Source: Bacteroidales bacterium
GTDB taxonomy: Bacteria; Bacteroidota; Bacteroidia; Bacteroidales; Muribaculaceae
Direction: 5' to 3'
NCBI GenBank assembly: GCA_014800605.1
Contig: JAAVFS010000014.1
Span: 1 to 52,488, forward strand
DNA: 52,488 bases
The notes beneath the pieces were generated by a model, which was not told the DNA's origin, ran no database searches, and saw only the letters and a list, made by a program, of their open reading frames with translations. Each line of letters opens with the position of its first letter. The first letter of the stretch is position 1. Position numbers and translations under genes: made by a program. Shown one piece after another: positions 1 through 8,733 of the stretch.

Positions 1-561
1 CTTCGGGAATCTACTATATAACAAGTGCTTATGATGATTAGACTTCCCTAATTCAGTTAGCGATACGCCCATCTATCCCTAAATCTCAGAAATTAACAAC
101 CGCTTTTTTACATTGACCCCTAGTCTTCTGATAATATGCTCGCACACGCTCTGCGCGTGCGGAGTTGGTGGTTGGGCTTATTCCTGTGGTTTCGGTCTGA
201 AACCTCGACCACAGGCTATTCTGCTTGCACCCGCTTCCGCGGGTGGAGTGTCATCAGCTGCTCCTGGGATTGGGGTGTTGCAAAAGGTCACGGGCCTCAG
301 CGGTCACAATCGATTTGATTTGTTTGGTCACGCGCGGGAGCGTGTGACGGCATGGTAGCGTGGAGGTTGAGATACAGGCGAAACTCCACGAAACGAAATT
401 ATTTCTCTTACTCGCACGCGCAGAGCGTGTGCGAGCCGTATCGGCATCACGCGGCGAGATCATCTGTAAATATGCCGAATATATATGGTCAGTCTGCGAG
501 GAAAAAAAGAATCGCGGCCCGGGTGGGGTCGCGATCCTTGGATATGCTGTGGCTGAGTTAA
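1..561. other. Non-coding, hairpin-rich stretch
   Basis: I see no credible gene here. The short open frames lack ribosome binding sites and family resemblance, and they run through palindromes. The stretch holds several GC-rich hairpins: 141-161 (9-bp stem, one mismatch, TCT loop), 228-245 (perfect 7-bp stem, TTCC loop), 327-348 (9 bp with one G-U pair, GGGA loop) and 411-435 (10 bp with one G-U pair). The hairpin at 141-161 has nearly the same sequence as one at 52370-52386 near the other end of the window, and the one at 411-435 is close to its inverse. Positions 1-112 show nothing recognisable. Confidence 0.6.
502..535 (-). terminator. Intrinsic terminator of the 562-5426 unit
   Basis: Read on the minus strand, a 9-bp GC-rich stem (527-535 with 511-519, one G-U pair) is followed by a run of seven T (502-508). 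It lies about 30 bases past the stop codon of the 1466-aa gene, as expected for the end of that transcript. Confidence 0.8.
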
Positions 562-3500
562 TTATTCAACTACGGGGCTGAGGGGTGCGGATGCAAGGTC
601 GACTACGAGTACCATACCTGATGCTGAGGTGCCGATTTTGCCGGTGCCGGTGAGGCTTCCATCTTCGCCAATGGTGAAGGTGATATCAACCACTTTTGAA
701 ACGGGCGCTAATGTCTGGGAGGGGTCATAGGCGTTAACCGATTTGAGCGTCACTGTAGTGCCGGAGATTTCGTAATCTACGGTCTCGTTCATGAGAGTAG
801 AGCCCATACCTTTTATAAATAAGGTAGCTTTTCCGGCCTCGGTGTCAAATGTCAGAGTTGTCTCAGTGGATTGAGCGCTTCCAAAGGCTTCCATATTAGG
901 TGCGCCAGTGTATTTAGTGGCCAGCTCGGGAGTGGCGGGTTCTTCTGATGCTTCAGGAACGAGGGGAGCTGATGTGAGGTCTACTACGAGTACCATACCT
1001 GATGCTGAAGTGCCGATTTTGCCGGTGCCGGTGAGGTTGCCATTTTCGTCGGCTGTGAAGGTGATGTCAACCACTTTTGCAACGGGAGTGAAGGCCTGAG
1101 AGGGGTCGAAGGTGTTGACGGATTTGAGGGTCACGGTGTTGCCTGCAACTTCATATCCGACAGTCTCATTGAGGAGAGTGGTGTTCATACCCATGATGAA
1201 TAGGGTCGCAGTTCCGGCTGCTGTATCGAAGGTGAGGGTTGCTTCGGTAGCGCTCTGATTGCCGAATGCCTCCATCATGGGTGCGCCGGTGTATTTTGCA
1301 GCGAGCTTGATGTCCTCACCTGTAGAGGGCTCACCACCGATTTCGTCAGAAGTCAGTGTGTACTTGATAGTGACGTTGGTGAAGCCGGCTGTGCTGCCTG
1401 TGCCGAGATTGAGCTTCATGGAGTTGGGTTTGTCGCCGTATTCGTCGGTCCAGGTCTGGGTGAAGTTTTCGCGGTCAACTTCGAATTTTCCGCCTGGCAC
1501 GCAGGTGGCGCCGCCTGAATAGAGAGTGTTATCTTTGTTAAGACTCTGATATACAACCTCCTTGATGACAACCTCCTCGCTGCGGCCGACGATCTCGATA
1601 GAGTTGAAGGCCACAAGGCTGATGAGCTTGGTGGCATCGACGTAGCCGGGAGCAACCTTACCATTGCCCTGAGTGAGGGTGAGGTTAAGGTTGTCGTCGA
1701 GTTGGATGGGGCTGAGTGCCACGAGGTCATGACCACTGACGAGGCCAAGGTCGGCGAAGGGGAATGATAGGGTGTAGACACCATTCTCGTCGGGGGTGGG
1801 GGTGGCGATGGTCTTAAGGTCGGGCAGGGGCTCGGGCTCCGGCTCAGGATCGACTGTAGAGCCATTCTCGTCGGCGATGTAGGTGATCTCGATGCTTGAG
1901 ATGCGACCGCCGCCGAAGCCTGTATTGGTGATGGTGACTGCGTTGGCACCCTCATCGTTGGTCCAGACGATATTGGGCTTGGTGGTGGTCAGAGTGTTTT
2001 CAGGATCACTTGCGGCTGTGAAGGTGTAAGAGTTTTTGGTGCAGGTGATATCGATCTTGGTGATCTTGACGCCTGCGCTACGTCCTACAAATTTGATCTG
2101 ATTTCCGCCAAGTATATTGATATATGATGTGGTTGCTGAGGGAGCTGAAGAAGCGGTACCCTGGACGAATACGAGGTCGATATCGTCGTTGAAGTGAACG
2201 GTCTCAAGCTCTGAGACGCTTTCTGTAAACAGATCAGAGACGGCTTTGCTTTCAGTCAGGGGCTCGGGGTCGGTAGGATCGGGCTTAACGGGTTCGGGTT
2301 CAGCGGGGCCTTCTACAGCGTTTTCCTGCCAGTTGAGGGCGGGGAGGTCGTTGAAGAGAAGGCCTTCATTGAATGCGTCCCACTTCTTGATGTCCTTGAC
2401 ATCGGTAGAGGGAGTGCCATCGATGCTCGTGTAGTTGGTCTGAGTCTCAGCTCCGGTGTTGAGGAGTACTACATTGTTGAGTGTGAGGCTGGCTGTAGCG
2501 GGGTTGTCGGTGTTGCCGAGGAGGCTTACGACAGCGCCATCGGCTGTGCCGGCTACTGTGCCTGATACATAGCAGTTGTTGAAGGTTACGGTATTTCGTC
2601 CACGACCTACGAGACCGCCTGCATAGGATGAGCTCTTGACATTGACCTGGGCATAGGAGTCGGTGACGGTAGCTGTCGCGCTGGTTGTGCCTACAAGGCC
2701 GGCTGCATAGCCTGAACTTTCGATTGTGCCGGTCACGTAGCAGTTGATGATATTGCCGGCTACATCACCATGGCCTACATATACTGCGATACCAGAAGCA
2801 CCGAGGCCTGATTTGAGGTCAACGTTGACGAGGCCGAGGTCCTTGACAGTGCCGCGGAGGACACCTATGAGCGAGGCATAGTAGAAGTCGTCTCCGTCGG
2901 TCTTGGAGGTGAGGTTGGAGATTATGTGGTGGTTGCCGTCAAACTCTACGTTCTTGGTGTAGTCGCCACTGTTCCAGCCTACGGCGGGGATGTAGTCGAT
3001 GCCGGTCATGTCGATGTCGTTCATGAGCTTGAAGTAGGTGGTTCGGTTAAGGGCGACTACGTCCTTCATGGCTGCGACTTCCTTGGCAGTGGTGAGCTGG
3101 TAGGGATCCTCTTCTGTACCTGATCCATTGGCTATCAGTTTGGGAGCCGACATGGTGTTGACGGTGCCTGTGAGGAGGTAGCTGTTGACATTGCCGGTAG
3201 CGTAGATGCGGTCTGATGTAGAGTCGTCGACCCAGATGGAGCTCTTGTCGTCAGAGACTTTGAGTGTGATGGTTCCGACGCCGGTAGATGTGGCCGATGT
3301 GCCCATGTAGACATTGGTGAGCACTACGGTCTTATTCTCGGCGTCATAGAAGTAAGAGCAAAGGTCGCTGATGCCGTCCTTGCCTGAGAAGCCATCGGTA
3401 CGCTTGATGTTGAATCGGATGTCTGCGACATCTTTGCCCTGATTGTTCTGAGTGAACTTGACTGACATCGTGTTGTAGTTATTGAGCTCACCGCCGCGGA

Positions 3501-4962
3501 ATGCTCCGCGGGCTGTCTCGAGGGTATATTCCTCTCTGCCATCCCATGGGTCTGAAACGGTCTCTTCGTAGGTCTTTGCACTCTTGTCGATGGCGAAGTA
3601 TCGTTCTTCATCGCTGAGTGTGACAGTGATAGCTCCGCCTTCACTCTTGTAGGTGCCTTCGGTATCACCGAGGGTGCATGATCCGAAGCCGTCGAGCTTG
3701 AGGTTGCCGCTCTGGCCTGTGTATGTGCCGGCCTCAGAGCCGCGGAATGTGAATTCAGGCTGAGTGCCGGCTCCGCTGTAAGAGTATTTGAGGTATTTTT
3801 CTCCGTCCTTGAGCAGGAACCCCTGGCAGGCCTCGCCGATTGAGTTGCCGGAAGAGAGTTCTGCGGTCAGTTCGAACGGGAATATTGCGTTGATGTCGTA
3901 ATAGAAATATTTGGTATCAGAGCCTTCGGCAGGCTTTGCTTCGACGAGGATGTGCTGATTGTTCTGATCAGCTACCGCTACGGTGACCTCAACGTCCTTA
4001 CGAGATGCAATGTAGCTTACGCTGTTTTCGACCTTGTTGTTGAGGATATCGATTACTGTGCCGAAAAAGAAGTCGCCGTCAAACTTACCGATCAGGCCAT
4101 GTTTTACATCAACGTCGCCTTCGTTGCGGAGGTCGCCTTCATAGCTTACGTATGCCATGGCGTTTTTCTCCTCATCCCATGAGTAGAGGTCGAGGATGTC
4201 AAACTCGTGCTCGTCGGTCGATTTGAGAGTGTAAGTGGTGTTGGCATTGAAGTCGAGCGTCGCGGCTGCTTTGGCGTTGACAGCGATGCGATTTTCGGCG
4301 GGTATGAGGCCGTATGCTGAGTATGTGCCAAGGATCGGGGCATCGACATAGGTGTCGAGCTCCCATGATGTGGCCTCGATCAGTACGGGCTCAAAGGGCA
4401 TATAGAAAGCGTAAGAGTCGCAGTATAGGCCGCTTATCTCCTTGAGGCTCCAGAATGTGAAGCTTGGATTGTCGGAGTAGACCTTACCGGAATATTCACC
4501 GGTGATCTTGAATTCAGCGGCATAGCCCTTGTCGGTGCGGAGTATGAAGTGGACGATGCCGTCGGCCCATGCGCCACGCCAGTCGGCGGGCTTAGTGGGG
4601 TCGATCTGAGCTACGTCGTAGACGTCGGTATTGTTGCGCCAGTCGAGGAGCACTACTTCGGAGTTGTCGGCATGGATGGTGTCGAGCTGGTGTGCGAAGT
4701 AGGGCACGATGGGCGAATATTTGACTTCTGTGATGTCGTCGATGTCGCGTGACTTTGTGCCTGCGGCTGTGGTGACGGAGACAGAAGAATATCCTTCGCC
4801 GGCGGCTGACTTGCCGACGGTGATCTCCTGAACGTCACCTTTCATTACAGAGACGAACTTGCCGTCCTTGCCGTAGATGTCAAGACGGTCGCTGGCTACC
4901 TGAGCGAATGCAGAGCATGATGCGGCCATAATCAGGCCGAGTGTTAAAAGCTTCTTTTTCAT
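562..4962 (-). CDS. Large secreted repeat protein (GLUG-like repeats, tandem calycin-like C-terminal domains)
   Basis: A 1466-aa protein with a clear signal peptide (about residues 1-20, ending SAFA-Q). I do not recognise its function. The N-terminal half is beta-rich and unassigned. The middle (about 690-840) has GLUG-type repeats, with phrases such as AAGLVGT and AGGLVGRG, that usually form a beta-helix in surface proteins. Next come proline/glutamate linkers (PEPEPEPLP) and two related beta domains. The C-terminus has two near-identical domains of 127-residue period, each starting near KYTGAP and containing GKIGTSASGMVLVVDL; they resemble the calycin-like domains of Bacteroides exported proteins. 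The start overlaps the stop of the upstream 155-aa gene by 4 bases (ATGA), so the two are probably translated together. Unlike its partner it has no T9SS-like tail. A surface or extracellular binding role is inference. Confidence 0.8.
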   Translation of the reverse strand: MKKKLLTLGLIMAASCSAFAQVASDRLDIYGKDGKFVSVMKGDVQEITVGKSAAGEGYSSVSVTTAAGTKSRDIDDITEVKYSPIVPYFAHQLDTIHADNSEVVLLDWRNNTDVYDVAQIDPTKPADWRGAWADGIVHFILRTDKGYAAEFKITGEYSGKVYSDNPSFTFWSLKEISGLYCDSYAFYMPFEPVLIEATSWELDTYVDAPILGTYSAYGLIPAENRIAVNAKAAATLDFNANTTYTLKSTDEHEFDILDLYSWDEEKNAMAYVSYEGDLRNEGDVDVKHGLIGKFDGDFFFGTVIDILNNKVENSVSYIASRKDVEVTVAVADQNNQHILVEAKPAEGSDTKYFYYDINAIFPFELTAELSSGNSIGEACQGFLLKDGEKYLKYSYSGAGTQPEFTFRGSEAGTYTGQSGNLKLDGFGSCTLGDTEGTYKSEGGAITVTLSDEERYFAIDKSAKTYEETVSDPWDGREEYTLETARGAFRGGELNNYNTMSVKFTQNNQGKDVADIRFNIKRTDGFSGKDGISDLCSYFYDAENKTVVLTNVYMGTSATSTGVGTITLKVSDDKSSIWVDDSTSDRIYATGNVNSYLLTGTVNTMSAPKLIANGSGTEEDPYQLTTAKEVAAMKDVVALNRTTYFKLMNDIDMTGIDYIPAVGWNSGDYTKNVEFDGNHHIISNLTSKTDGDDFYYASLIGVLRGTVKDLGLVNVDLKSGLGASGIAVYVGHGDVAGNIINCYVTGTIESSGYAAGLVGTTSATATVTDSYAQVNVKSSSYAGGLVGRGRNTVTFNNCYVSGTVAGTADGAVVSLLGNTDNPATASLTLNNVVLLNTGAETQTNYTSIDGTPSTDVKDIKKWDAFNEGLLFNDLPALNWQENAVEGPAEPEPVKPDPTDPEPLTESKAVSDLFTESVSELETVHFNDDIDLVFVQGTASSAPSATTSYINILGGNQIKFVGRSAGVKITKIDITCTKNSYTFTAASDPENTLTTTKPNIVWTNDEGANAVTITNTGFGGGRISSIEITYIADENGSTVDPEPEPEPLPDLKTIATPTPDENGVYTLSFPFADLGLVSGHDLVALSPIQLDDNLNLTLTQGNGKVAPGYVDATKLISLVAFNSIEIVGRSEEVVIKEVVYQSLNKDNTLYSGGATCVPGGKFEVDRENFTQTWTDEYGDKPNSMKLNLGTGSTAGFTNVTIKYTLTSDEIGGEPSTGEDIKLAAKYTGAPMMEAFGNQSATEATLTFDTAAGTATLFIMGMNTTLLNETVGYEVAGNTVTLKSVNTFDPSQAFTPVAKVVDITFTADENGNLTGTGKIGTSASGMVLVVDLTSAPLVPEASEEPATPELATKYTGAPNMEAFGSAQSTETTLTFDTEAGKATLFIKGMGSTLMNETVDYEISGTTVTLKSVNAYDPSQTLAPVSKVVDITFTIGEDGSLTGTGKIGTSASGMVLVVDLASAPLSPVVE
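577..1306 (-). repeat. Tandem 381-bp direct repeat (two copies) in the 1466-aa gene
   Basis: The DNA at about 577-925 and 958-1306 is nearly the same, offset by 381 bases (127 codons). For example ACGAGTACCATACCTGATGC occurs in both. The high nucleotide identity points to a recent duplication of one calycin-like domain. Confidence 0.85.
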
Positions 4963-5426
4963 CCCTTTGTTGCGATTTTAAATGCTACATTATTGACCTT
5001 GACGATGACGATGGGGGCTGTGAAGTCGGTCAGGTCGACTGTGAATGTGCCGGCTGCGGTCTGACGCATCAGCTGCATGCCCGACATGTTGTAGACTTCG
5101 ACTACAGAGCCCTCGGGAAGGCCGTTGAAAGTGAGGTTGGTGCCGTCGATGACGGGAGCGGCTATGTCAGCGCCGATCTGGTCGATGCCGGCTGCTTCCT
5201 CCGTAGAGAAAGCGAATGATTTGATTGCTGCACATGCTATCTTGACATCCTTTTTGCCGCCGGTCACCAGCAGGGAGTCTCCTTCGAATGTGGCGGAGAG
5301 ATTGTCAGCAAGATTGATCTTGACGCTTGAGCCATTGAGCAGGTTTACGTCGACCGAACGGTAAGCCCCGGCATAAGCGCACAGTGAGATCGCAGCTGTA
5401 GCAATGACTGTGTAGAAATGCTTCAT
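4959..5426 (-). CDS. Small exported protein with T9SS-like C-terminal tail
   Basis: A 155-aa protein with a signal peptide (about residues 1-19, ending CAYA). The C-terminal 60 residues resemble the Por/T9SS type A sorting domain: a GSVVEVYNMSGMQLMRQ stretch, then a short beta strand and a VIVKVNNVAFKIATK ending. The middle, with NGSSVKINLADNLSATFEG, resembles the short leading domain common in Bacteroidales secreted proteins. It is the first gene of a two-gene unit and overlaps the 1466-aa gene by ATGA. It may be a secretion or anchoring partner of the larger protein, or simply a small surface protein. The function is not known. Confidence 0.75.
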   Translation of the reverse strand: MKHFYTVIATAAISLCAYAGAYRSVDVNLLNGSSVKINLADNLSATFEGDSLLVTGGKKDVKIACAAIKSFAFSTEEAAGIDQIGADIAAPVIDGTNLTFNGLPEGSVVEVYNMSGMQLMRQTAAGTFTVDLTDFTAPIVIVKVNNVAFKIATKG

Positions 5427-5566
5427 GATTGGATAATAATTAGTTAGACTCCATAAAACCTAAAAACAATCGGGGTAAGCAATGCCGGAAGAGTGCATGA
5501 GGCTTTTTTGACCCGTAAAGCGGCGCCTCGGCAGGGAGTCTGTAACTGCTTTGGCATAAATCGCTA

Positions 5567-5574
5567 CAAATTTA
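5567..5574 (-). promoter_or_regulatory. Putative Bacteroidetes -7 promoter box
   Basis: TAAATTTG on the minus strand fits the TAnnTTTG consensus and lies about 140 bases upstream of the 155-aa gene. The -33 element is not clear. Confidence 0.45.
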
Positions 5575-5679
5575 GCATAAAACAGTATTAATTGTAACAT
5601 TTTGAAATAGCGTTAACTTATATTAACATCATTTTCCCAAAAAATTGTTTATTAGCGGAGCGATTAGCCTCTAAATTCT

Positions 5680-5687
5680 TATCTTTG
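5680..5687 (+). promoter_or_regulatory. Promoter -7 box for the 5713-8678 operon
   Basis: TATCTTTG matches TAnnTTTG and sits 25 bases before the first ATG, leaving a very short leader. No clear -33 TTTG is visible at the expected distance. Confidence 0.6.
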
Positions 5688-5712
5688 CAATGCTAATGTA
5701 AAGAAAACTACT

Positions 5713-6087
5713 ATGACAGAAGACGAAAGAAAGCGTCTGACGACCGACGAGAACGGCCTGATGACCTATGAATATATCGCCAACAATATCGAGACCTGCG
5801 ACCGGGATATCGACGAGCTAATCGACAATATGATACGTGTCGATATGACCGGACAGTTTGTAGTCAGCGCCGCCCGCTATCTGGCCGCTGTCAATGCCAT
5901 GGGGTATAAGGCTCAGATCGACCGCCTCGTAGCCGCAGCTATCGAGAAGGATCGCGAGCATAAGTATCTTCCCGACCTGCTGACAGGGATCTATGGCGCC
6001 GACTATGCCGACCGCGCCGACGAGCTCCGAAGCAGCGACGACAATTTCCGCCGTATCTACAAACGCTTATATCCGACCGGAATATGA
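5713..6087 (+). CDS. Conserved hypothetical helical protein
   Basis: A 124-aa soluble protein with no signal peptide or membrane segment. It looks mostly alpha-helical and charged (IETCDRDIDELIDNMIRVD, then SAARYLAAVNAMGY). I do not recognise a named family. It is the first gene of a tightly packed operon and overlaps the next gene by ATGA, so it is co-translated with the cyclophilin lipoprotein. The position suggests a small cytosolic housekeeping protein, but no function can be given. Confidence 0.75.
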   Translation: MTEDERKRLTTDENGLMTYEYIANNIETCDRDIDELIDNMIRVDMTGQFVVSAARYLAAVNAMGYKAQIDRLVAAAIEKDREHKYLPDLLTGIYGADYADRADELRSSDDNFRRIYKRLYPTGI

Positions 6088-6968
6088 AGTGGGGACTCGC
6101 ATGCGCGCTGCTCCTGGCAATGGCGGGATGCGGCAATGGCGGAGCTTCGACGCTCCCGGCCGACAAAGAGAGTAAAAACAGTAAAGAATCATCTAATACA
6201 CACCAGACCATGACTACAGAAAATAATGACATAATCGTAGATATCCAGACCACCAAAGGCACCGTCAAGGTGAAACTCTACGGCGACACCCCGGGCCATC
6301 GCGACAACTTTGTCAAGCTGGCTCGCGAGGGGGTCTATGAGGGTACGCTCTTCCATCGCGTCATCAAAGACTTCATGGTGCAGGCTGGTGACCCCGACTC
6401 CAAGACCGCCAAGCCCGGACAGATGCTCGGCAGCGGCGACTTAGGCTACACTCAGCCTGCTGAATTCGTCTATCCGAAACACTTTCACAAGAAGGGCGCC
6501 CTGGCTGCTGCCCGCACCGGCGACCAGGTCAACCCCGAGCGCCGCTCATCGGCATCGCAATTCTATATTGTGACCGGCAAGGTCTACAACGACTCTACTC
6601 TGAAGCAGATGGAGCGCCAGATGCAGATGCAGAAAGTGCAGGAAGCCTTCTATGCACTTCAGGATCAGTATCGCAGCAAGATCATGGAGCTCCGCCGCAA
6701 CAAGGATCAGGCCGGACTCGACGCCCTGCGCGATCAGCTCGTCAAGGAGGCTGAGCAGACAGCCGCTTCGGCTCCCGTATTTACCGAAGAGCAGCGTCAG
6801 GCCTACACTACCGTAGGCGGCACTCCCCACCTCGACGGCCAGTACACCGTCTTCGGCGAAGTCATCGAGGGGATGGATATCATCGACGAGCTGCAGAAGG
6901 TGGCTACCGACCGCAACGACCGTCCTAACGAAGATATAAAGATACTGAAAGTCACCGTCGAAGCGTGA
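6084..6968 (+). CDS. Peptidyl-prolyl cis-trans isomerase, cyclophilin type, lipoprotein
   Basis: A 294-aa cyclophilin that would speed proline isomerisation of exported proteins. The N-terminus is a lipoprotein signal (lipobox MAGC, Cys16) followed by a Ser/Asn/Lys linker, so it is probably membrane-anchored in the periplasm. The cyclophilin fold begins near residue 50 (VDIQTTKGTVKVKLYG). Family motifs are visible: LFHRVIKDFMVQAGDPD with the catalytic-type Arg, SSASQFYIVTG, and HLDGQYTVFGEVIEGMD. An extra segment of roughly 75 residues (about 170-245), rich in Gln, Met, Lys and Glu and probably helical, is inserted between the SQFYIVTG strand and the C-terminal strands, making the protein longer than a simple cyclophilin. 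It overlaps the upstream gene by ATGA and abuts the peptidase gene. Confidence 0.9.
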   Translation: MKWGLACALLLAMAGCGNGGASTLPADKESKNSKESSNTHQTMTTENNDIIVDIQTTKGTVKVKLYGDTPGHRDNFVKLAREGVYEGTLFHRVIKDFMVQAGDPDSKTAKPGQMLGSGDLGYTQPAEFVYPKHFHKKGALAAARTGDQVNPERRSSASQFYIVTGKVYNDSTLKQMERQMQMQKVQEAFYALQDQYRSKIMELRRNKDQAGLDALRDQLVKEAEQTAASAPVFTEEQRQAYTTVGGTPHLDGQYTVFGEVIEGMDIIDELQKVATDRNDRPNEDIKILKVTVEA

Positions 6969-8212
6969 TGGTAAGCGAAGTCACACACTTTACGCTCGAC
7001 AATGGCCTGCGCGTCGTCCATCAGCAGGACGACTCCGTGGCCATGGCTACCCTCAATGTATTATATAATACGGGCGCGCGAGATGAGGACCCGGAGATGA
7101 CCGGCATGGCCCACCTGATAGAGCACCTGATGTTCAGCGGGTCGGCCAATGTGCCCGACTATGACGGCGAGCTTCAGATGGCCGGCGGAGTGAGCAATGC
7201 GTGGACCAGCAATGACTTCACCAACTTCTATAGCGTGATCCCGGCTGTCAATGTCGAGACCGCATTCCGCCTCGAAAGCGACCGCATGCTTGCTCCCGCT
7301 ATCTCGGAGGAGAATCTGAATGTGCAGCGGTCGGTGGTCATCGAGGAGTTCAAGCAGCAGTGTCTCAACCAGCCCTATGGCGACTTGTGGCACTCCCTGC
7401 GCCGGATGGCCTACAAGGTGCACCCCTACCGCTGGCCAGTGATCGGCATGACCCCGGAGCATCTGGAGCGTGTGAGCCGCGAGGATGTTGCCCGGTTCCT
7501 TGAGCGCAGATATGCGCCCGGCAATGCCGTGCTGGCTGTGACCGGAAATGTCTCTCTCGACGATACTGTCCGCATGGCCCGCAAGTGGATGGGGGAGATT
7601 CCGGCCCGCACCGTCACTCCCCACACCTATCAGCGCGAGCCGGAAGTCACCGCTCCGCGCTTTGCAGAGGTCACAGGCAATGTGCCCCAGACGGCTATTG
7701 TCGCTTGCTGGCCCATGGATCGCTATGGGACTCAGGGATATCGCAGTGCTGATGCGCTGACCGACATACTCTCCAACGGCGAGTCGTCGCGATTCTACCG
7801 CAACCTGCTTGTCGGCACCGACCTCTTCAGCGATGTCGATGCCTCGATAATGGGCTCCGAAGATGAGGGGCTGCTGATGGTCAAGGCGATGCTGCGTGAG
7901 AATGGTGCGCAAGCCGAGGCTGCCGCTATGCGAGCCATTGATGATGAGATCGCACGTCTGAAGGATTCGGGAGTCACTCAGCATGAGCTCGACAGGGCAG
8001 CCAACAAGTTTGAGTCCAACCATCTTTTCTCTAACCTCCACTTCTCGCAGCGTGCGCAGACCCTCGCCGCCGATACTCTCCATGACGAACCTTACGGATC
8101 GCAGGCTGCTGTCTACCGTGAGCTGACCACCTCCGACCTCGAGTCAACCGCGCGCGATCTCCTCGTGCCTGAAAAGAAAATGACCCTCATCTATCGCCCC
8201 GCCAATGGCTGA
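6968..8212 (+). CDS. M16 family zinc metallopeptidase (pitrilysin-like)
   Basis: A single-unit M16 peptidase of 414 residues. The inverted zinc motif HLIEH is present near residue 49 (in TGMAHLIEHLMFSG), with a downstream Glu-rich helix (NVQRSVVIEEF) that should supply the third zinc ligand. The second half shows the usual inactive M16 domain. No signal peptide is seen, so it is probably cytosolic and may form dimers like other short bacterial M16 enzymes. I chose the ATG at 6968, which forms a TGATG junction with the cyclophilin stop; a GTG at 6965 in frame is the alternative. It overlaps the next gene by 8 bases. Confidence 0.92.
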   Translation: MVSEVTHFTLDNGLRVVHQQDDSVAMATLNVLYNTGARDEDPEMTGMAHLIEHLMFSGSANVPDYDGELQMAGGVSNAWTSNDFTNFYSVIPAVNVETAFRLESDRMLAPAISEENLNVQRSVVIEEFKQQCLNQPYGDLWHSLRRMAYKVHPYRWPVIGMTPEHLERVSREDVARFLERRYAPGNAVLAVTGNVSLDDTVRMARKWMGEIPARTVTPHTYQREPEVTAPRFAEVTGNVPQTAIVACWPMDRYGTQGYRSADALTDILSNGESSRFYRNLLVGTDLFSDVDASIMGSEDEGLLMVKAMLRENGAQAEAAAMRAIDDEIARLKDSGVTQHELDRAANKFESNHLFSNLHFSQRAQTLAADTLHDEPYGSQAAVYRELTTSDLESTARDLLVPEKKMTLIYRPANG

Positions 8213-8678
8213 CAACTATCTTGAAAAGCGAATGGAGGAGCATCTCCGCCGTCAGGCTGCCGCAAAGGCTCCGACCCCTCGCAGACAGTCGCTGCGTGCC
8301 GGTGAAGTAGTGATCAAGTATCCGCCGATGAGGGTGGTGGTCATCGACGGTTGCACCCACTGCGGCCAAACTCTGATCCATGCCCTGAGGTCGCTCGGCT
8401 GCCGAGTGGCCTTTACGGATCCTGATGCAGCGGCTGGCCGCCGGCTCGAGCAAGCCGAGGGAGCGCAGTATCATCCCGGAGCCGACGCTCCGACAGTAGT
8501 GGCGCGCCTGACCGATAGCGGTGACCGCCCGGAAGCGGTCATTGCTCTTGCGGATAGAGAGTTGCGCTTTTCGGATGGACAGACGGTAGCTATCCCCGAC
8601 GGTTGCACCGACCCGGATGCATTCGCGTCATTCTGCTGCTATACGCTCCACCCGACGGCCGCCTGGATGCGCCGGTGA
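8205..8678 (+). CDS. Hypothetical protein with degenerate Rossmann/SDR-like start
   Basis: A 157-aa protein. After a charged helix (MADNYLEKRMEEHLRRQ) comes RVVVIDGCTHCGQTLIHAL and then GCRVAFTDPDAAAGRRLEQ. This resembles the first beta-alpha-beta unit of short-chain dehydrogenases, including the acidic residue after the second strand, but the glycine motif is broken (GCTHCGQ) and the catalytic Tyr-x-x-x-Lys part is absent. It may be a relic or a repurposed nucleotide-binding protein. Two Cys in GCTHCG could bind metal, but that is speculation. It overlaps the M16 gene by 8 bases and is the last gene of the operon. Confidence 0.7.
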   Translation: MADNYLEKRMEEHLRRQAAAKAPTPRRQSLRAGEVVIKYPPMRVVVIDGCTHCGQTLIHALRSLGCRVAFTDPDAAAGRRLEQAEGAQYHPGADAPTVVARLTDSGDRPEAVIALADRELRFSDGQTVAIPDGCTDPDAFASFCCYTLHPTAAWMRR

Positions 8679-8733
8679 CCACCCAAACTCGACTAAGCAC
8701 ACAATCAAATATCACACTTAACTACTTGTTATC

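Noticed and set aside
113-581. Short open frames of 60-81 codons at the left end
   Set aside because: They run through palindromic DNA, overlap each other in several frames and have no start signals or family resemblance.
7061-8083. 340-aa open frame on the minus strand inside the M16 peptidase gene
   Set aside because: The M16 frame has its zinc motif and tight operon overlaps; the antisense frame has no support.
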